From assembly GCA_028695495.1 (NCBI GenBank), contig JAQVIX010000002.1, forward strand, positions 1-64,000: DNA of 64,000 nt, read 5' to 3'. The number at the start of each line of letters is the position of its first letter. Within the stretch, counting starts at the first letter, position 1. This document shows positions 17,794-25,417 of this stretch, in pieces. The notes under the pieces were generated by a model. That model did not search any database. It was not told where the DNA came from and saw nothing but the letters and a program-made list of their open reading frames with translations. Source of the stretch: Candidatus Cloacimonadota bacterium (lineage in GTDB: Bacteria > Cloacimonadota > Cloacimonadia > Cloacimonadales > Cloacimonadaceae). Position numbers and translations under genes: made by a program.

Positions 17794-18162
17794 TCCGCTC
17801 GGCAGCCAAGCTCTTGGTTTAATGGCGCTTATCCGCCTGTTGCCGTATCAACGCCTTATACAAGCGACATTGACTTCAAGCACCGGAAACCGCCAACCAT
17901 AATAGTTCGTGAAGTCTATGGCGGCTGTAATTCCCGATAAGAAAATACATATCTTGCCGCCATAAACTCCACGGAGCACAAGCGACATTGACTTCAAGGG
18001 GCGGAAATGCTCGCAAGCTCGCAAATGAACAATGAATGATGAATGATGGCGGCTGCGCAAGCGCAGGTTAATTTAATAGCTGACGCTCAGGGCAGGGTTA
18101 TCGTGTTTGAATCCAGGAGTCTATGGCGGCTGTAATTCCTTTAGCAGATGTTAAGTGATAGG
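17794..18162. repeat. Gene-free mosaic of short palindromic repeats including an R4 copy
   Basis: The stretch contains a GCGCTTATCCGCC element related to one near 845, a complete 66-base R4 palindrome at about 17899-17965 (arms containing GTCTATGGCGGC and GCCGCCATAAACTC), a 'gaatgatgaatgatggcggc' type segment, and another half R4 near 18115. Peptides in one frame (Gly-Val-Tyr-Gly-Gly-Lys) recur in other copies but follow from the DNA repeat, and no ribosome site or coding bias supports them. Confidence 0.65.
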
Positions 18163-18436
18163 TTTTAGGTGTTAGGCGCTGCGCTCGTTTCGAGAGTAAC
18201 TTGTTTGGTTTAAGACTTTTATTTATGGCGTATTCGCGCAAATTAGCGGTGCTTTGTTTTCACTTAACAGGTAACCCATAACCCAAAATCGATAGCCCCG
18301 CCACGAACGCAGCTTAATTCTACATTTTACACTCTACATTCTACATTTGCGAGCTTGCTCGCATCCCGTTTGCCTCCCTCGCAATGCCCTCGTCTCTCCC
18401 CGCATTTTACCGGTAGAGGTGAGGGCATTACGAGGG
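18163..18436 (+). repeat. Long dispersed repeat R3, copy B
   Basis: Direct-orientation match to 1-300, starting at TTTTAGGTGTTAGGCGCTGCG and ending with the CCCTCGCAATGCCCTC hairpin at 18376-18434. About 120 bases in the first half are strongly conserved, including CCCATAACCCAAAATCGAT. The middle is replaced by a different short sequence between the two copies. The phased boxes of the 18555 promoter begin directly after the hairpin. Confidence 0.8.
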
Positions 18437-18442
18437 CGAGAT

Positions 18443-18490
18443 ATGAGTATAACTAATATTAAAGCATAAAAAATAAGCATTACTAATATT
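18443..18490 (+). promoter_or_regulatory. Two operator-like boxes matching those of the 16765 gene
   Basis: Box ATGAGTATAACTAATATT starts at 18443 and box ATAAGCATTACTAATATT at 18473, exactly 30 bases apart, in the same orientation toward the gene as the three boxes at 17398-17470. A TTGACA box follows at 18495. The second box includes TAATAT (18484-18489), which might be a -10 element. Shared sequence and shared spacing suggest one regulator for both transcripts. Confidence 0.65.
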
Positions 18491-18554
18491 TTGCTTGACA
18501 TAAATCCCATTTCCCCAAAAGCTGTCCTTAAAATAAAGCTCTCAGGAGGGAAAA

Positions 18555-19001
18555 ATGAAAGCAAAAATGAAAATGCTGCTCCCCGGTTATACCGGAAACA
18601 TGGATGATGTAGTGGTTTACTACAATTCCAAACTGAACAAAATGATCGTGCGCCGCAAGGTGAAACCCAAAAGATGCGTTTCCACGGCGCATACCACGCT
18701 TATCTTTGCGCTGGCAAGGCGCATTGGGCTTAGCGCTGCCTGGCATCAGGATTGCCAGCGTTATATTGATTTTTACAATGCCAAAAACCGCAAGCAGGGC
18801 AGGGCATTGGCATCCTGGCCTGCTGTTTGGTTAAAACTGATGACGGCACAAACAAAGGCGCGTCCTGATCTGGATTTTGCCGTGCTAAGCCGGCAAGAAC
18901 TAATGCAATTGGATTTGCCTTGTCTTTCAATAGCGGGCAGCGTAGAAGCTGGGTTTTTGGAACCGGTGATGGGCTGGCAAAGCTTGAATGCGCTTGTGTA
19001 A
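18555..19001 (+). CDS. Hypothetical protein, first gene of the boxed operon
   Basis: A 148-residue soluble protein that I do not recognise. The N-terminus has a GYTGNMDDVVVYYNSKLNKM pattern followed by a very basic stretch (RRKVKPKR), and the middle is helical with several Trp residues. The ribosome site AGGAGGG sits 5 bases before the ATG, so translation should be strong. Two boxes shared with the 16765 promoter precede it, and the NodB-like and VanZ-like genes follow on the same strand. No transmembrane segment or signal peptide is visible. The basic stretch could bind nucleic acid or a polyanion, but that is speculation. Confidence 0.65.
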   Translation: MKAKMKMLLPGYTGNMDDVVVYYNSKLNKMIVRRKVKPKRCVSTAHTTLIFALARRIGLSAAWHQDCQRYIDFYNAKNRKQGRALASWPAVWLKLMTAQTKARPDLDFAVLSRQELMQLDLPCLSIAGSVEAGFLEPVMGWQSLNALV

Positions 19002-19057
19002 AGCTCTTTTCTATGAATGGCTTATCTGTTATGGTAAAAACACTATAAGGTACATTG

Positions 19058-19786
19058 ATGCTAAAACTTTTCAAGGGATTGAAGAAAAAGTCTGAATGGC
19101 AAATGCCTTCTTGGGCGCAGTACCGGCTCTTTCTAAGCGGTATCTGTAAATTTCAGAACTGGAACGATACTTACGCCAATATCGCGCGCCTGCATAAATC
19201 CCGCTTTTTTGTGCTGCACCACGAGCTTTATACTTTTTCTGAACGGCTCTTGGATATTGCCCGGCTGGAAAATGATATGGGCTGGAAAGCCAATTATTTC
19301 GTGCCCAATACGCCGGACTTGATGCAGCATCCGCCCCTGAAAAAGCTTATTTCTTTGGGGCACGATGTGGGATTGCTTTACGATATGCTGGGCAATTTGA
19401 GCGAGCGGTATAGCGATAATCCTAAGGAATTATACCAGCGTGCCTGGGCGCAATTTGGCGATATTTTAAGGCAAAATCATGCCCTCAATATTCGCTGCAT
19501 TGCGCCTTACGTACGCAAGGAAGGCATTGATAATAGCCTATTGTGGCAACGCTTTAACTACCGGGTGCAAAATATCCTCTGCGATAGTGATCTGGATTTT
19601 CGCGAGGATAATATCATCACATTCCTGGTACAAAAAGGGGAGATCCAATATTTTAAGCGTGATATCTATGGCAGATATTTAGTTCAAAAATCCACCAAAA
19701 GCATACAAGACCTTGAAGACCTGGGTAAACGCCTGAAACATGGGCTTTTGGTGCCGCGCGTAGTGGTAAAAATCCGCTGGGAATAA
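19058..19786 (+). CDS. NodB-like (polysaccharide deacetylase-related) protein
   Basis: A 242-residue protein. The ATG at 19058 follows TAAGGT; a TTG three bases earlier is a weaker choice. The pattern RFFVLHHELYTFSERLLDIA then NDMGWKANYFV then LKKLISLGHDVGLLYD (near 95-110) matches NodB-type proteins of surface polysaccharide clusters, where a His-Asp after 'DVD', and a Gly-His-Glu-Ile-Gly-Leu-His motif are usual. Here the catalytic Asp is replaced (HHELYTF) and the second motif reads GHDVGLLYD, so catalytic metal ligands look partly lost. It could be a degenerate deacetylase or a binding protein. It lies 56 bases after the 18555 gene and 19 bases before the VanZ-like gene. Confidence 0.6.
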   Translation: MLKLFKGLKKKSEWQMPSWAQYRLFLSGICKFQNWNDTYANIARLHKSRFFVLHHELYTFSERLLDIARLENDMGWKANYFVPNTPDLMQHPPLKKLISLGHDVGLLYDMLGNLSERYSDNPKELYQRAWAQFGDILRQNHALNIRCIAPYVRKEGIDNSLLWQRFNYRVQNILCDSDLDFREDNIITFLVQKGEIQYFKRDIYGRYLVQKSTKSIQDLEDLGKRLKHGLLVPRVVVKIRWE

Positions 19787-19805
19787 AGGAATTATTATAG
19801 TATTT

Positions 19806-20189
19806 ATGCAAAAACATTATTCCAAACTAATCTGGCTCTGGCTTGTATTTCTGATTTTATTCAATGTGATGCCTTTGGGGAATGCAGATTCATTGAATAA
19901 GAAAAGACTTTTTGAATTACGCTTGGATTACTTCGTCCATAGCATCATCTTTTTGGGCTTTGCCTGGCTCTGGGTCTTTTCCAGAATTATGCGTTTTCAG
20001 TTCTTTGGCAAGCATGAACGCCTGAAATATGCTTTTATCATCATCCTCGCCGGTATCGGGCTGGAATACCTGCAAAAGCTCGTGCCCTGGCGCAGTTTTA
20101 ATCCCATCGATCTCTATTTCAATCTCTTTGGTGCGGGGGTGGCGCTGCTCTTTTTGGCGGTGGGGAGGCGGGAGACTCCTGATCAATAA
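19806..20189 (+). CDS. VanZ-like membrane protein
   Basis: A 127-residue protein with about four hydrophobic segments (residues 8-25, 43-60, 74-90, 104-120). The VanZ family pattern is seen as LDYFVHSIIFLGFAWLW near 43-59 and EYLQKLVPWRSFNPIDLYFN near 88-107, with the conserved Asp/Asn region. VanZ proteins are linked to teicoplanin resistance and envelope maintenance, but most homologues have no known reaction. It is the last gene of the short operon; an R1 copy begins about 100 bases downstream and may end transcription. Confidence 0.85.
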   Translation: MQKHYSKLIWLWLVFLILFNVMPLGNADSLNKKRLFELRLDYFVHSIIFLGFAWLWVFSRIMRFQFFGKHERLKYAFIIILAGIGLEYLQKLVPWRSFNPIDLYFNLFGAGVALLFLAVGRRETPDQ

Positions 20190-20290
20190 AGACTTAAGTT
20201 CAAAGATGGTGGGTAAGAAAGAGAATCTTGATCTAAAACAGGAATAATGATGCCCTAAATCGTTTCGTATTCAAGTTGAACAGGTGTTTA

Positions 20291-20535
20291 GAAGATGCCT
20301 CGAAATGCCAAAACCAAGCACGATATCTAACGAAACGGGAGTGTAGGGGCTTGAGGGCTTTGCGCCCGCTTTTTAACAAAGTGTGCGCGCAGCGTACACC
20401 GTAATAAATTGATAAATAATCCGTAATGCTTACCTGTTGTGAATAAATATCGGCGGATTCAATGCCTTGAACCCCTACATTTCAGGTATGGACATTTCTT
20501 GTTGTTGTATTGTTTGCGTATTTCAGAACAGCCTC
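20291..20535 (+). repeat. MITE-like dispersed repeat R1, copy 3
   Basis: A 245-base copy in the same orientation as copy 2. The left end is degraded (GATGCCTCG) and the right end reads GAACAGCCTC. The GCACGATATC segment, the GC-rich hairpins and the ACATTTCTTGTTGTTGTATTG right-end stretch are kept, although the first GGGCGC hairpin is damaged by substitutions in this copy. Confidence 0.85.
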
Positions 20536-20934
20536 AAGCTCGTTTATTAAGCTCAAATTGCAGAAACCAGCACATCATTTTGCTTATACCAATAAAAACC
20601 CCCAATAAATGTTGATTTAGCAGAAAAGAGTCAACCTATTTCAGTTAAAACACCCTCATCACATTTCCCAAAAACAAGCCACAAGAACACGCTTTTTGTG
20701 GCTTTTTTTTATCCGGCCTAAAAACCCAATAAGCCGCGGCGAAAAATAACTGAACTTGAGCCTTGTATAAGTTGAGTTCTCTCTTTCCACCAACCGGTGC
20801 AGGGATACACCACAAAAGAATCGGGTTCAACCCGCGGGTTCCGAATTACCGCGGGTTTGGAAGGCAGCTTTACCTATGAGGGAAGGGAATGCTATCCGTT
20901 TTTAATAAAAAAAAGCAAATACTAATTATTTTTA
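20536..20934 (+). other. Gene-free stretch between R1 copy 3 and the 20994 promoter
   Basis: No supported coding region. The only clear structure is a strong intrinsic terminator at 20676-20710 with no obvious gene in front of it. A 61-codon open frame on the minus strand has no ribosome site and passes through the terminator stem, so I do not call it. A short palindromic GAACCCGCGGGTTC lies at 20829-20842. Confidence 0.5.
20676..20710 (+). terminator. Intrinsic terminator without an obvious gene
   Basis: A 9-bp stem AAGCCACAA/TTGTGGCTT with an 11-base loop is followed by eight T residues. It is more than 480 bases after the VanZ-like gene, so it may end a long read-through transcript or a small RNA starting after 20540. 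Confidence 0.75.
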
Positions 20935-20962
20935 TTGACACAAACAGGCACTCTAATATAAT
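20935..20962 (+). promoter_or_regulatory. Consensus sigma-70 type promoter
   Basis: TTGACA (20935-20940), a 16-base spacer and TATAAT (20957-20962), both hexamers perfect. Expected transcript start is near 20969, giving a leader of about 25 bases before the 20994 gene. Confidence 0.85.
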
Positions 20963-20993
20963 GAAAAAATGAAAGGAATATTTTGATAAAACT

Positions 20994-23252
20994 ATGCAAA
21001 CAGACGCTTATACTGCCGTATTAAACCAATTGGCGTTGATGTCTCGCGATCCTTTGATTTACCTGGCTATCGACGAAAATGCCGCGAGCTTTTCCGAGGA
21101 TGAGATCATCGCCATCCGCATCGCCAAGGCTTATGCTTTGGCAGATACTTTGCGCCTGGAAGAAGCTTTGGACCTGGCGCGGGAGAATCAACGGCTTTTA
21201 ACAAGCACAAACCGCCCTAATTGCAATATATTGAATTACTATACTATCGTTGCCGTATATGTGCGGCAAGGCGTTCAGGAAGCGCTAAATGAAAAGCTGC
21301 GCAATGTATCTACATTAATCAACGGTCGTAGCGATATGGGAATCCGGATATTGGTGCAGTGCATGGATTTGGGTGCATCGTTCAACACTATAAACAGGAA
21401 AGAATTGCAGCAGGGATTGCAAGCTATTATCAAAAATCTGGAGCTGGTGGAGCATCCCGTTATACGCACCCTCATTTTGCGTTTTTTGGGCAGAATCTAT
21501 ATGGATATCCGGCAATATGATCTGGCGCAAAACTACCTGCTGGCGGCTTATGATGCGGCGCAGAGGGATCAATTGAATCTCTATTTGCTGGAAGTTTGCA
21601 ACGATTTGGTGGCTACTTGCGGACAGCTGAAGCTTTCTGAACGGGCAGAGCGCTTTTTTGAGCAGGCACAAAGCCTGATAGAGCAATTAAGGCTTTCTTT
21701 CTTCAGAGTTTACCTCTTTTTCAATTATGGCGTGGCAAAATACCGGCAAGAGGACTATCGCGCTGCGATTTTGTTCTTTAGGGACAGCCTGGAGATTTTG
21801 TCGCAAAGTGGTTTAGATTTTGAACGGCTGGAATTTAGTACGCTCATCTTTCTTGCCAATGCCTTAAATGCGCTGGATGAAGAAGAGAAGGCTTTGGAAT
21901 ATTGGCTTTTGGCAGAAAAGCGAGTAAAGCGAGCAGGTGCGCTGGAAATGCAGGCGGAAATCTCCTTAAATATTGCCAGAGTGCAGATTAAACAAAAGAA
22001 TTGGGAAGAGGCACTACGTCGCCTAAAAGAAGCGATTTCCCATTACCACAGATTTGATAAATATGATAAACTAATCGAAGCCACCCGCGCTTTGGAGCTT
22101 TATTACCGCAAGCGCAAGGACTATATGCGCGCTTATGCGGTGCAACGCAGATTGGATGCCATCTACCAAAAATACATCGAAAATCTGCGAGCGAGCCATA
22201 GTAAAATAGACGAAAGAACCTTCGACAGAATCCTGAACGATAATAAGAACCTGCGCGATAAATACGATAACTTGCTGTATGAGGTATCCCGGCGTCAGGC
22301 AGCGCGTTTCCGCGGCGAATCTGTGCCGGCAAAGCGCGTAATAGATAGCGCTCTTTTGGCGGCAATGCACCTGGAAGCCAATATTCTCTTGCAGGGCGAG
22401 AGTGGAAGCGGCAAAGAGATTGTGGCGCAGATGATTCACTATAGTTCCGAAGTAAAAAACCTGCCTTTTATCAAGGTAAACTGTGCCGCCATTGCGCCGG
22501 ATATGTTTGAACTGGAGTTCTTTGGCGCAGCCGTGGGTTTTGAAGATATTGAAGAGCGGGAGTATAAGGGGCTTTTTGCCCAGGTGGGCGAGGGCACCTT
22601 GTATTTGGATGAGATTACCGAGCTGCCGGAAGCCTTTCAAAATAAATTACTTAACGTCCTGGACGCCAAGAGCTATACCCCTTTGGGCAAAAACAAGGCG
22701 CAGCCCATCCGCTGCCGCATTATTTCCAGCACAAATAAAGATATCCTGGATTGCCTGAAAGAAAACAATTTTAAAATGGAGCTTTTGCATCGCTTAAATA
22801 CCCTGGAGATAAGCGTTCCCGCCCTAAGAGAGCGCAAAGAGGATATCCCCGTGTTGGTAGAAGTATTTGCCAATGAATTTGCGCGGGAAACCTCAAAGCG
22901 CTTTCCCAAGATCAAGGATTCCTTCTTCAAACGGCTGAGTAATTACGATTTTCCCGGCAATACCCGTGAGCTAAGGAACATTATCGAGCGCATCTTTATC
23001 TTGCACTATAGTAGCACCTGGACGGCGGAAATCCTGGATAATATTGATGTATTCAAGCGGGATTCTGTGCTAAGGGGCAGCCTTTTGGAACACAATGTGG
23101 AAGATTTTGACCGCCAACGCATTATCGAAGCGTTGCGCAAAACCAGCGGGAAGCAGAAGGCGGCGGCGAAGCTGTTGAATATGACGGAATCCACGCTATG
23201 CCGGAAGATAAAGAGGTATAATATAAAATCGCCCGCAGGTGCCCACAAGTGA
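20994..23252 (+). CDS. TPR-AAA+ (NtrC-like) transcriptional regulator lacking the GAFTGA motif
   Basis: A 752-residue protein. Residues 1-420 are TPR-like helical repeats that probably sense a partner or ligand. A central AAA+ domain of the bacterial enhancer-binding type follows: Walker A GESGSGKE near 468, Walker B LYLDEIT near 536 and HRLNTLEISVPALRERKEDIP near 600. The C-terminus carries a Fis-type helix-turn-helix (KQKAAAKLLNMTESTLCRKI, about 720-740). The GAFTGA loop, needed to contact sigma-54, is replaced: between FFG and GLF, where 14 residues are expected, the sequence is AAVGFEDIEEREYK, so GFEDIE sits in the GAFTGA position. It may therefore act without sigma-54. No receiver domain is present. 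The start has a weak, distant ribosome site (AAAGGA). Confidence 0.88.
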   Translation: MQTDAYTAVLNQLALMSRDPLIYLAIDENAASFSEDEIIAIRIAKAYALADTLRLEEALDLARENQRLLTSTNRPNCNILNYYTIVAVYVRQGVQEALNEKLRNVSTLINGRSDMGIRILVQCMDLGASFNTINRKELQQGLQAIIKNLELVEHPVIRTLILRFLGRIYMDIRQYDLAQNYLLAAYDAAQRDQLNLYLLEVCNDLVATCGQLKLSERAERFFEQAQSLIEQLRLSFFRVYLFFNYGVAKYRQEDYRAAILFFRDSLEILSQSGLDFERLEFSTLIFLANALNALDEEEKALEYWLLAEKRVKRAGALEMQAEISLNIARVQIKQKNWEEALRRLKEAISHYHRFDKYDKLIEATRALELYYRKRKDYMRAYAVQRRLDAIYQKYIENLRASHSKIDERTFDRILNDNKNLRDKYDNLLYEVSRRQAARFRGESVPAKRVIDSALLAAMHLEANILLQGESGSGKEIVAQMIHYSSEVKNLPFIKVNCAAIAPDMFELEFFGAAVGFEDIEEREYKGLFAQVGEGTLYLDEITELPEAFQNKLLNVLDAKSYTPLGKNKAQPIRCRIISSTNKDILDCLKENNFKMELLHRLNTLEISVPALRERKEDIPVLVEVFANEFARETSKRFPKIKDSFFKRLSNYDFPGNTRELRNIIERIFILHYSSTWTAEILDNIDVFKRDSVLRGSLLEHNVEDFDRQRIIEALRKTSGKQKAAAKLLNMTESTLCRKIKRYNIKSPAGAHK

Positions 23253-23392
23253 AAAATGTGAATTGATAATGGGTGGAGCCGAAAGGGTTTAGAGGGTTAA
23301 AGGCGTAAAACACCTTTAGATAAACAAATCTATTGACTAAATCTTGCCTCTTCAAAACATGACACAACAGAGTAATAATAGATGGAAGTGCC

Positions 23393-23641
23393 ATGCTAAA
23401 AGCCAAGATTTTTGTAGAACTCAAGCCCAGCGTGTTAGACCCTCAAGGCAAAGCCGTTACAAACACCCTGCAGGGCATGGGTTTTTCCAAGGTAACCGAT
23501 ACCCGGATCAGCAAATACATTGAGATCCGTTTTGATAGTGATGATGCGGAGCTTTGCGCTCTGGAAACGGAGAATATCTGTAAAAGCCTTTTGGCAAATC
23601 CCAATACCGAGACCTATCATTACGAGCTTGAGGAGCTTTGA
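23393..23641 (+). CDS. purS: Phosphoribosylformylglycinamidine synthase subunit PurS
   Basis: An 82-residue protein of normal PurS length and pattern (AKIFVELKPSVLDPQG, then GFSKVTDTRISKYIEI). PurS joins PurQ and the small PurL to form FGAM synthase of purine synthesis, bridging the ammonia path. GGAAG precedes the ATG. Its TGA overlaps the purQ ATG. No purL is in the window. Confidence 0.95.
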   Translation: MLKAKIFVELKPSVLDPQGKAVTNTLQGMGFSKVTDTRISKYIEIRFDSDDAELCALETENICKSLLANPNTETYHYELEEL

Positions 23642-24330
23642 TGCGGGTAAGCGTAATTACATTCCCCGGTTCAAATTGCGATCGCGATGCACAGCATGTA
23701 TTTAGCTCGCGCGGGCATAGTGCCAGGCTTGTGTGGCACAAAGACCGGGATTTGGAAAATCCGGATTTGGTAATATTGCCGGGTGGCTTTTCCTATGGAG
23801 ACTATCTGCGCTGCGGTGCTTTGGCGCGCTATTCGCCCATCGTAAAAGAAGTGGTTTCCTTTGCCGAAAAAGGCGGCATGGTGCTTGGCATCTGCAATGG
23901 ATTTCAGATACTTACCGAAACCGGTCTCTTACCCGGAGCGCTTATGATGAATAAGCATCTCCAGTTCATCTGCCGGCATCAGTATGTCCGGGTGGAAAAT
24001 AGCGATTCTCCCTTTACTAATGGGCTGGAAACAGGCACCATATTGGACATACCCATTGCTCACAAAGAGGGGAATTATTTTATTGATAGCGAGGGGCTTA
24101 AGCGCCTAAAAGATAAGGGGCAAATCCTTTTCCGCTATTGCGATCATACTGGTGCGCTTGCAGATAACCCCAATGGTGCGATAGATGATATCGCCGGCAT
24201 AGTAAATGAAAAGCGCAATGTATTGGGCATGATGCCCCATCCGGAACGCGCTGCTACAGATAGCGTAATAAGCCAAGATGGCAAAGAGATTATTTCCGCA
24301 ATTGAACGCTTTTTTGCAGCAAACGCTTAA
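23641..24330 (+). CDS. purQ: FGAM synthase glutaminase subunit PurQ
   Basis: A 229-residue class I glutamine amidotransferase that releases ammonia from glutamine for FGAM synthase. The catalytic triad is visible: Cys85 in LGICNGFQIL, and His200 and Glu202 in MMPHPERA. The ATG at 23641 overlaps the purS stop (TGATG), a typical coupling; a TTG one codon earlier is a weaker start. The end overlaps the comF-like gene by up to 53 bases. Confidence 0.96.
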   Translation: MRVSVITFPGSNCDRDAQHVFSSRGHSARLVWHKDRDLENPDLVILPGGFSYGDYLRCGALARYSPIVKEVVSFAEKGGMVLGICNGFQILTETGLLPGALMMNKHLQFICRHQYVRVENSDSPFTNGLETGTILDIPIAHKEGNYFIDSEGLKRLKDKGQILFRYCDHTGALADNPNGAIDDIAGIVNEKRNVLGMMPHPERAATDSVISQDGKEIISAIERFFAANA

Positions 24331-25000
24331 TCTTTTTTTGCCGCCGGTATGCTGTGCATGTCAGCTGCGCTTGGAAGATAGTGGCAGCAGCTTATGCCCT
24401 GCCTGTACGTCTCAGGCTCAGCTTTTAAGCACCGGTATTTGCGAGCGATGCGGCTCTCCTCTGGAAAAAGACCATTGCACTGCCTGCGACCAGATCGACT
24501 TTGATTTTGAGCTTTCGCGCAATGCCTTTAGCTATCAGGAGCCTGTGATCAGTATGACACAAAACCTGAAATACCGCGGTTTTACGCATTCTGCCATCTA
24601 TCTGGCAGCGGGCATGGCAAAAGTGGTGCAAAATATTCCGGAATATAGCGCTTGCGATTATATCTGCGCAGTGCCCCTCTATCCGGTGCGCCGGCGCGAA
24701 CGCGGCTATAACCAAAGCGAGCTTATTGCCAAACATTTGTCAAAATACACCGGTATCCGCTATTTGAAGGGGCTTAAACGCCGCCGTTATACAAAGAGCC
24801 AAACCAAATTGCCGCGCAGCGAGCGTTTGAATAACCTTAATGGCGCCTTCAAAGCGGTAAACCGCAGCAAGATAGAAGGTAAGAGCCTGATTTTGGTGGA
24901 TGATGTATTTACCACGGGCAGCACCTTAAACGAAAGCAGCAAAGCTTTGCATGCCGCAGGAGTGGCGCGGGTATATGGGCTTACGGCAGCCCGGGCATGA
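24278..25000 (+). CDS. comF: ComF-family phosphoribosyltransferase-like protein
   Basis: A 240-residue protein. The N-terminus holds two zinc-binding cysteine pairs sets (PPVCCACQLRL and LCPACTS near 22-43, CERCGSPL and CTACDQ near 54-70). The C-terminal half is a phosphoribosyltransferase fold with LILVDDVFTTGSTL near 208-221, the PRPP-binding loop. In naturally competent bacteria ComF helps DNA uptake; in others its role is unclear. The 53-base overlap with purQ is long; an in-frame TTG at 24302 would shorten it. The next gene follows after a few bases. Confidence 0.9.
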   Translation: MAKRLFPQLNAFLQQTLNLFLPPVCCACQLRLEDSGSSLCPACTSQAQLLSTGICERCGSPLEKDHCTACDQIDFDFELSRNAFSYQEPVISMTQNLKYRGFTHSAIYLAAGMAKVVQNIPEYSACDYICAVPLYPVRRRERGYNQSELIAKHLSKYTGIRYLKGLKRRRYTKSQTKLPRSERLNNLNGAFKAVNRSKIEGKSLILVDDVFTTGSTLNESSKALHAAGVARVYGLTAARA

Positions 25001-25007
25001 GGAAATG

Positions 25008-25406
25008 ATGCGCGATTCATATCAGGAAATCCTTAGCACCATAAGCGAAGCAGAAAAGCACGAGATGATCGAAAAAGTGGCGCGCTTTATCAGCGAACGC
25101 GGGCTGGCGCCGGCGGGAATCTTGCTTTTTGATTCTCTGTATCCGCTGCACAATATCGGCAGTCAGGCGATGTATTTCCTGCTTCCCTTTGCCGAAATCA
25201 TCTTCGATTCTGCAAAATACCAGCGATTTGCCATCTTTCTGCAAGATCGGGAAAACCTAAGAGATTTGGTAAAGCGCATCGACGAGCTGGATGAGGAATT
25301 GTATTACGAGCGCCGCAAAGAAGCGCGGCTGAAGCGTAAACGCCGGCGAAACCAGATGAAAGAACGTTTTAGAAATATATTTATGAGAAATAAAAAATCC
25401 GAATAA
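25008..25406 (+). CDS. Small hypothetical protein with basic C-terminus
   Basis: A 132-residue protein. The start at 25008 is chosen because GAGG lies 5 bases upstream; an ATG one codon earlier is possible. It begins with an amphipathic helix (EILSTISEAEKHEMIEKVARF), contains a hydrophobic middle (IGSQAMYFLLPFAEIIF) and ends in a charged coiled stretch rich in Arg and Lys. I do not recognise the family. It is placed between comF and the GlmL-like gene with short gaps and is probably co-transcribed. It may be a lineage-specific accessory protein. Confidence 0.7.
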   Translation: MRDSYQEILSTISEAEKHEMIEKVARFISERGLAPAGILLFDSLYPLHNIGSQAMYFLLPFAEIIFDSAKYQRFAIFLQDRENLRDLVKRIDELDEELYYERRKEARLKRKRRRNQMKERFRNIFMRNKKSE

Positions 25407-25417
25407 ACGGAGGATAT

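Noticed and set aside
20645-20830. Short minus-strand frame in the gap before the 20994 gene
   Set aside because: It runs through the intrinsic terminator stem and has no Shine-Dalgarno sequence.
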